Source: Allopusillimonas sp048270225
Lineage (GTDB): Bacteria; Pseudomonadota; Gammaproteobacteria; Burkholderiales; Burkholderiaceae_B
Assembly: GCA_048270225.1 (NCBI GenBank)
Contig: JBLWTG010000007.1
Location: 155,180 to 219,179 of the forward strand
Direction: 5' to 3'
Length of the DNA stretch: 64,000 nt
The notes beneath the pieces were generated by a model, which did not search any database, was not told the DNA's origin, and saw only the letters and a list, made by a program, of their open reading frames with translations. Below, piece by piece: positions 62,374 through 64,000 of the stretch. The position numbers and the translations under genes are program-made. Within the stretch, counting starts at the first letter, position 1. Each line of letters begins with the position of its first letter.

Positions 62374-63324
62374 ATGAAACCTCTCTTACTCGTTCTTGTC
62401 TTTCTGTCGGAAGAGCATCAGGCTCTTGTCTCATTGCAATTCGAAATGATCTACGCGCCTAACGGACAGCTTAGCGCGGATCGCTCACGCGGCGCGGCGG
62501 AAATTAATAAGCATGGCCAGAATATACGCGTTGTATTGACAAACGGCACGTATGGCTTGCTGGCTGAAGAAATCGATGCGATGCCTAAACTGGAGTTGAT
62601 TTGTACCTTAGGGGTCGGATACGAGAACGTGAGTCTAGGTCGGGCGCGCCAGCGTAATATTGCAGTCGCCAACGCTGCCGGAACAAACGATGATTGCGTT
62701 GCCGACCATGCAATGATGCTGCTACTTGCAGCTATACGACGTTTGCCATTCCTCAACGAGAACGTACGACACGGATTGTGGCGCGACGATATACGGCGTC
62801 CACCGCAAGTGTCATTTCGACGCCTCGGCATTCTTGGACTCGGTGCAATTGGTAGAAAAATCGCCCGCCGCGCCGAGGGATTTGAATTGGAAATCGGATA
62901 TCACAATCGAAATTTCCGGGAAGATTGTAGCTACCAATATTTTGACAACATTTTAGCGCTGGCCGAATGGGCGGATTTCCTAGTAGTCGCGGCGCCAGGT
63001 GGATTCGAGACCCGCCATCTCATTAATGCTCGGGTGATAGATGCGCTTGGACGGGACGGTGTGATCGTGAATATTGGACGCGGAACACTAGTGGACACTC
63101 AGGCTGTGGCCGACGCTTTGAGGGAAGAGAGGCTAATGGCAGTCGCTCTTGATGTCTATGAGAACGAGCCATTACCGCCTAGGCAGCTACTTGAATTTGA
63201 TAACGCTGTGCTGACCCCGCATATCGCCGGGATTTCTCCTTACGCCATTCATAGTTCGGTCGTGCGCTTTCTTGACAACGCCGAGCGGCATTTCGCCCAC
63301 GAGCCTTTAATTTCCCCAGTTTAA
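62374..63324 (+). CDS. D-2-hydroxyacid dehydrogenase (glyoxylate/hydroxypyruvate reductase-like)
   Basis: 316 residues. Rossmann motif GILGLGAIGRKIA followed by GYHNRN, where the basic residue after beta2 suggests NADPH. The catalytic triad is Arg236 (NIGRGTLVD), Glu265 (VYENEP) and His283 (LTPHIAG). The substrate loop CTLGVGYENVSL is of the GhrB/HprA-like group. Reduces a 2-oxo acid (glyoxylate, hydroxypyruvate or analogue) to the D-2-hydroxy acid, or the reverse. Last gene of the right-hand plus-strand group. Confidence 0.92.
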   Translation: MKPLLLVLVFLSEEHQALVSLQFEMIYAPNGQLSADRSRGAAEINKHGQNIRVVLTNGTYGLLAEEIDAMPKLELICTLGVGYENVSLGRARQRNIAVANAAGTNDDCVADHAMMLLLAAIRRLPFLNENVRHGLWRDDIRRPPQVSFRRLGILGLGAIGRKIARRAEGFELEIGYHNRNFREDCSYQYFDNILALAEWADFLVVAAPGGFETRHLINARVIDALGRDGVIVNIGRGTLVDTQAVADALREERLMAVALDVYENEPLPPRQLLEFDNAVLTPHIAGISPYAIHSSVVRFLDNAERHFAHEPLISPV

Positions 63325-64000
63325 TTTATTGAGTATTCCAGAATCGTGCTGAACCGCCCTTTGAGTAATTTAATCGATGGACATTGGATGGAAGGGACGG
63401 GTCAGGGCCGCAACATCAACCCCCCTCTGACCCTGCCGGGTTTATTTGTGAGTAAGCCCGCGCCGATAGAGCGCAGATGAGTCTGGCCATTGAGGCTGCG
63501 GCTCAAGCTTTTCCCGCAAAGTCGACAAAAAATATTGAGACTCGCGCTGAGGCCCTGCTCACGATCAGCACAGAAATTTCGTCTTCCGTCTTGATACTCA
63601 TAGTGATTTCCTAAATTATGACCTGAGCCGGAAGTCAGTGGACCTTTAGATTTGCACGACGAACGCATCGAGATCGACAACACCTTGGCCGGTTCGGCAA
63701 CACGACCCTGACCGGGTGCCTACCGTTATGACACCATTTCCGCCTTGAATTGTCGCGTGTGGATGCGTCGGCGACGGTTCGTGTTAAGAGAGTCTGTGCT
63801 CATTATTGTCGCCACTCAACTATCGTGGACGCGATCGTCTCTTGTTTACAGAGCACGGCTCAATGTGTGTGCACCGCTGGGTAATTGCAAGGTTCGCCGG
63901 AAGCGTACTGTAATGGTGCCAAGAACGACACTTGGCATCTAGATGGCGATGCGAGAAGCTATGGTGCAACTTCTCTCGTCACAGACACGATTCCGGCATC
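63325..64000. other. 676-bp right-end region without an identified gene
   Basis: No supportable intact gene. Near 63399-63433 GGGTCAG pairs with CTGACCC (21-base loop). From about 63790 the plus strand shows scattered weak resemblance, across frames, to IS6-type transposases (LNYRGRDRLL; HRWVIARF; TWHLDGD), which may be a decayed insertion sequence. The next gene, if any, is outside the window. Confidence 0.4.

Noticed and set aside
63790..63960. Possible IS6-type transposase remnant
   Set aside because: Only short, frame-switching resemblances (HRWVI, TWHLD); below what I can support as an annotated pseudogene.

Overview
The window looks like a piece of a betaproteobacterial (Burkholderiales, most likely Alcaligenaceae: Bordetella/Achromobacter-like) chromosome. 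The main reasons are four intact Bug-type (TctC-like) periplasmic solute receptors without their own TctAB membrane genes, many LysR and GntR/FCD regulators, a DUF1185 (amino acid synthesis family) gene, a MipA/OmpV protein and a large set of CoA-dependent catabolic genes. No rRNA, tRNA, CRISPR array, plasmid origin or intact insertion sequence was seen. The placement is an inference from gene content only.

Layout. (A) 1-8.4 kb: a cut-off zinc alcohol dehydrogenase, a LysR remnant, a GntR regulator translationally coupled to a HAL/PAL-type ammonia-lyase, an ACS-type MFS permease coupled to an isocitrate lyase/PEP-mutase family enzyme, an XRE regulator divergent from an NAD(P)-binding epimerase-like protein, and an IS3-type transposase relic. 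(B) 8.5-22.1 kb: an array of hydrolases and importers: LysR/Bug/M81 metallopeptidase; a fumC relic; an operon of AspA/AstE-like metallo-deacylase, MFS and MBL hydrolase; two LysR genes; an exported MBL hydrolase; a second M81 protein and a second MFS permease nearly identical in sequence style to the first. (C) 22.1-34.1 kb: two GntR regulators, an AMP-forming acyl-CoA ligase, then a long operon dctPQM (TRAP), FAD oxidoreductase, crotonase, CoA-transferase, crotonase, acyl-CoA dehydrogenase. (D) 34.2-41.8 kb: MarR/quinone oxidoreductase pair with a clear operator, a two-component system followed by mipA with tandem response-regulator boxes, and LysR/SnoaL-like/MDR. (E) 41.8-52 kb: a minus-strand operon for CoA-activated acids: DUF35 protein, thiolase-like protein without the usual nucleophile Cys, two-subunit CoA transferase, three-component acyl-CoA carboxylase, Bug receptor, SDR, MaoC hydratase, with a divergent LysR. 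(F) 52.4-59.9 kb: a second minus-strand operon: Bug, fused CoA transferase, GH88/105-like protein, decayed acyl-CoA dehydrogenase and class III CoA-transferase, crotonase, Bug, MaoC. (G) 60.4-63.3 kb: 3-hydroxyisobutyrate dehydrogenase-like, a Bug relic, DUF1185 and a D-2-hydroxyacid dehydrogenase.

Taken together the window is an accessory catabolic region: high-affinity uptake (Bug, TRAP, ACS-family MFS), hydrolytic release (M81, MBL, AspA-like, GH88/105-like), CoA activation (ligase, three kinds of CoA transferase), then dehydrogenation/hydration/carboxylation/cleavage. The many single-gene remnants (LysR, IS3 OrfA, fumC, CaiB/BaiF, acyl-CoA dehydrogenase, Bug) show repeated gain and decay. 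Substrates cannot be read from the sequence; all pathway assignments here are hypotheses.
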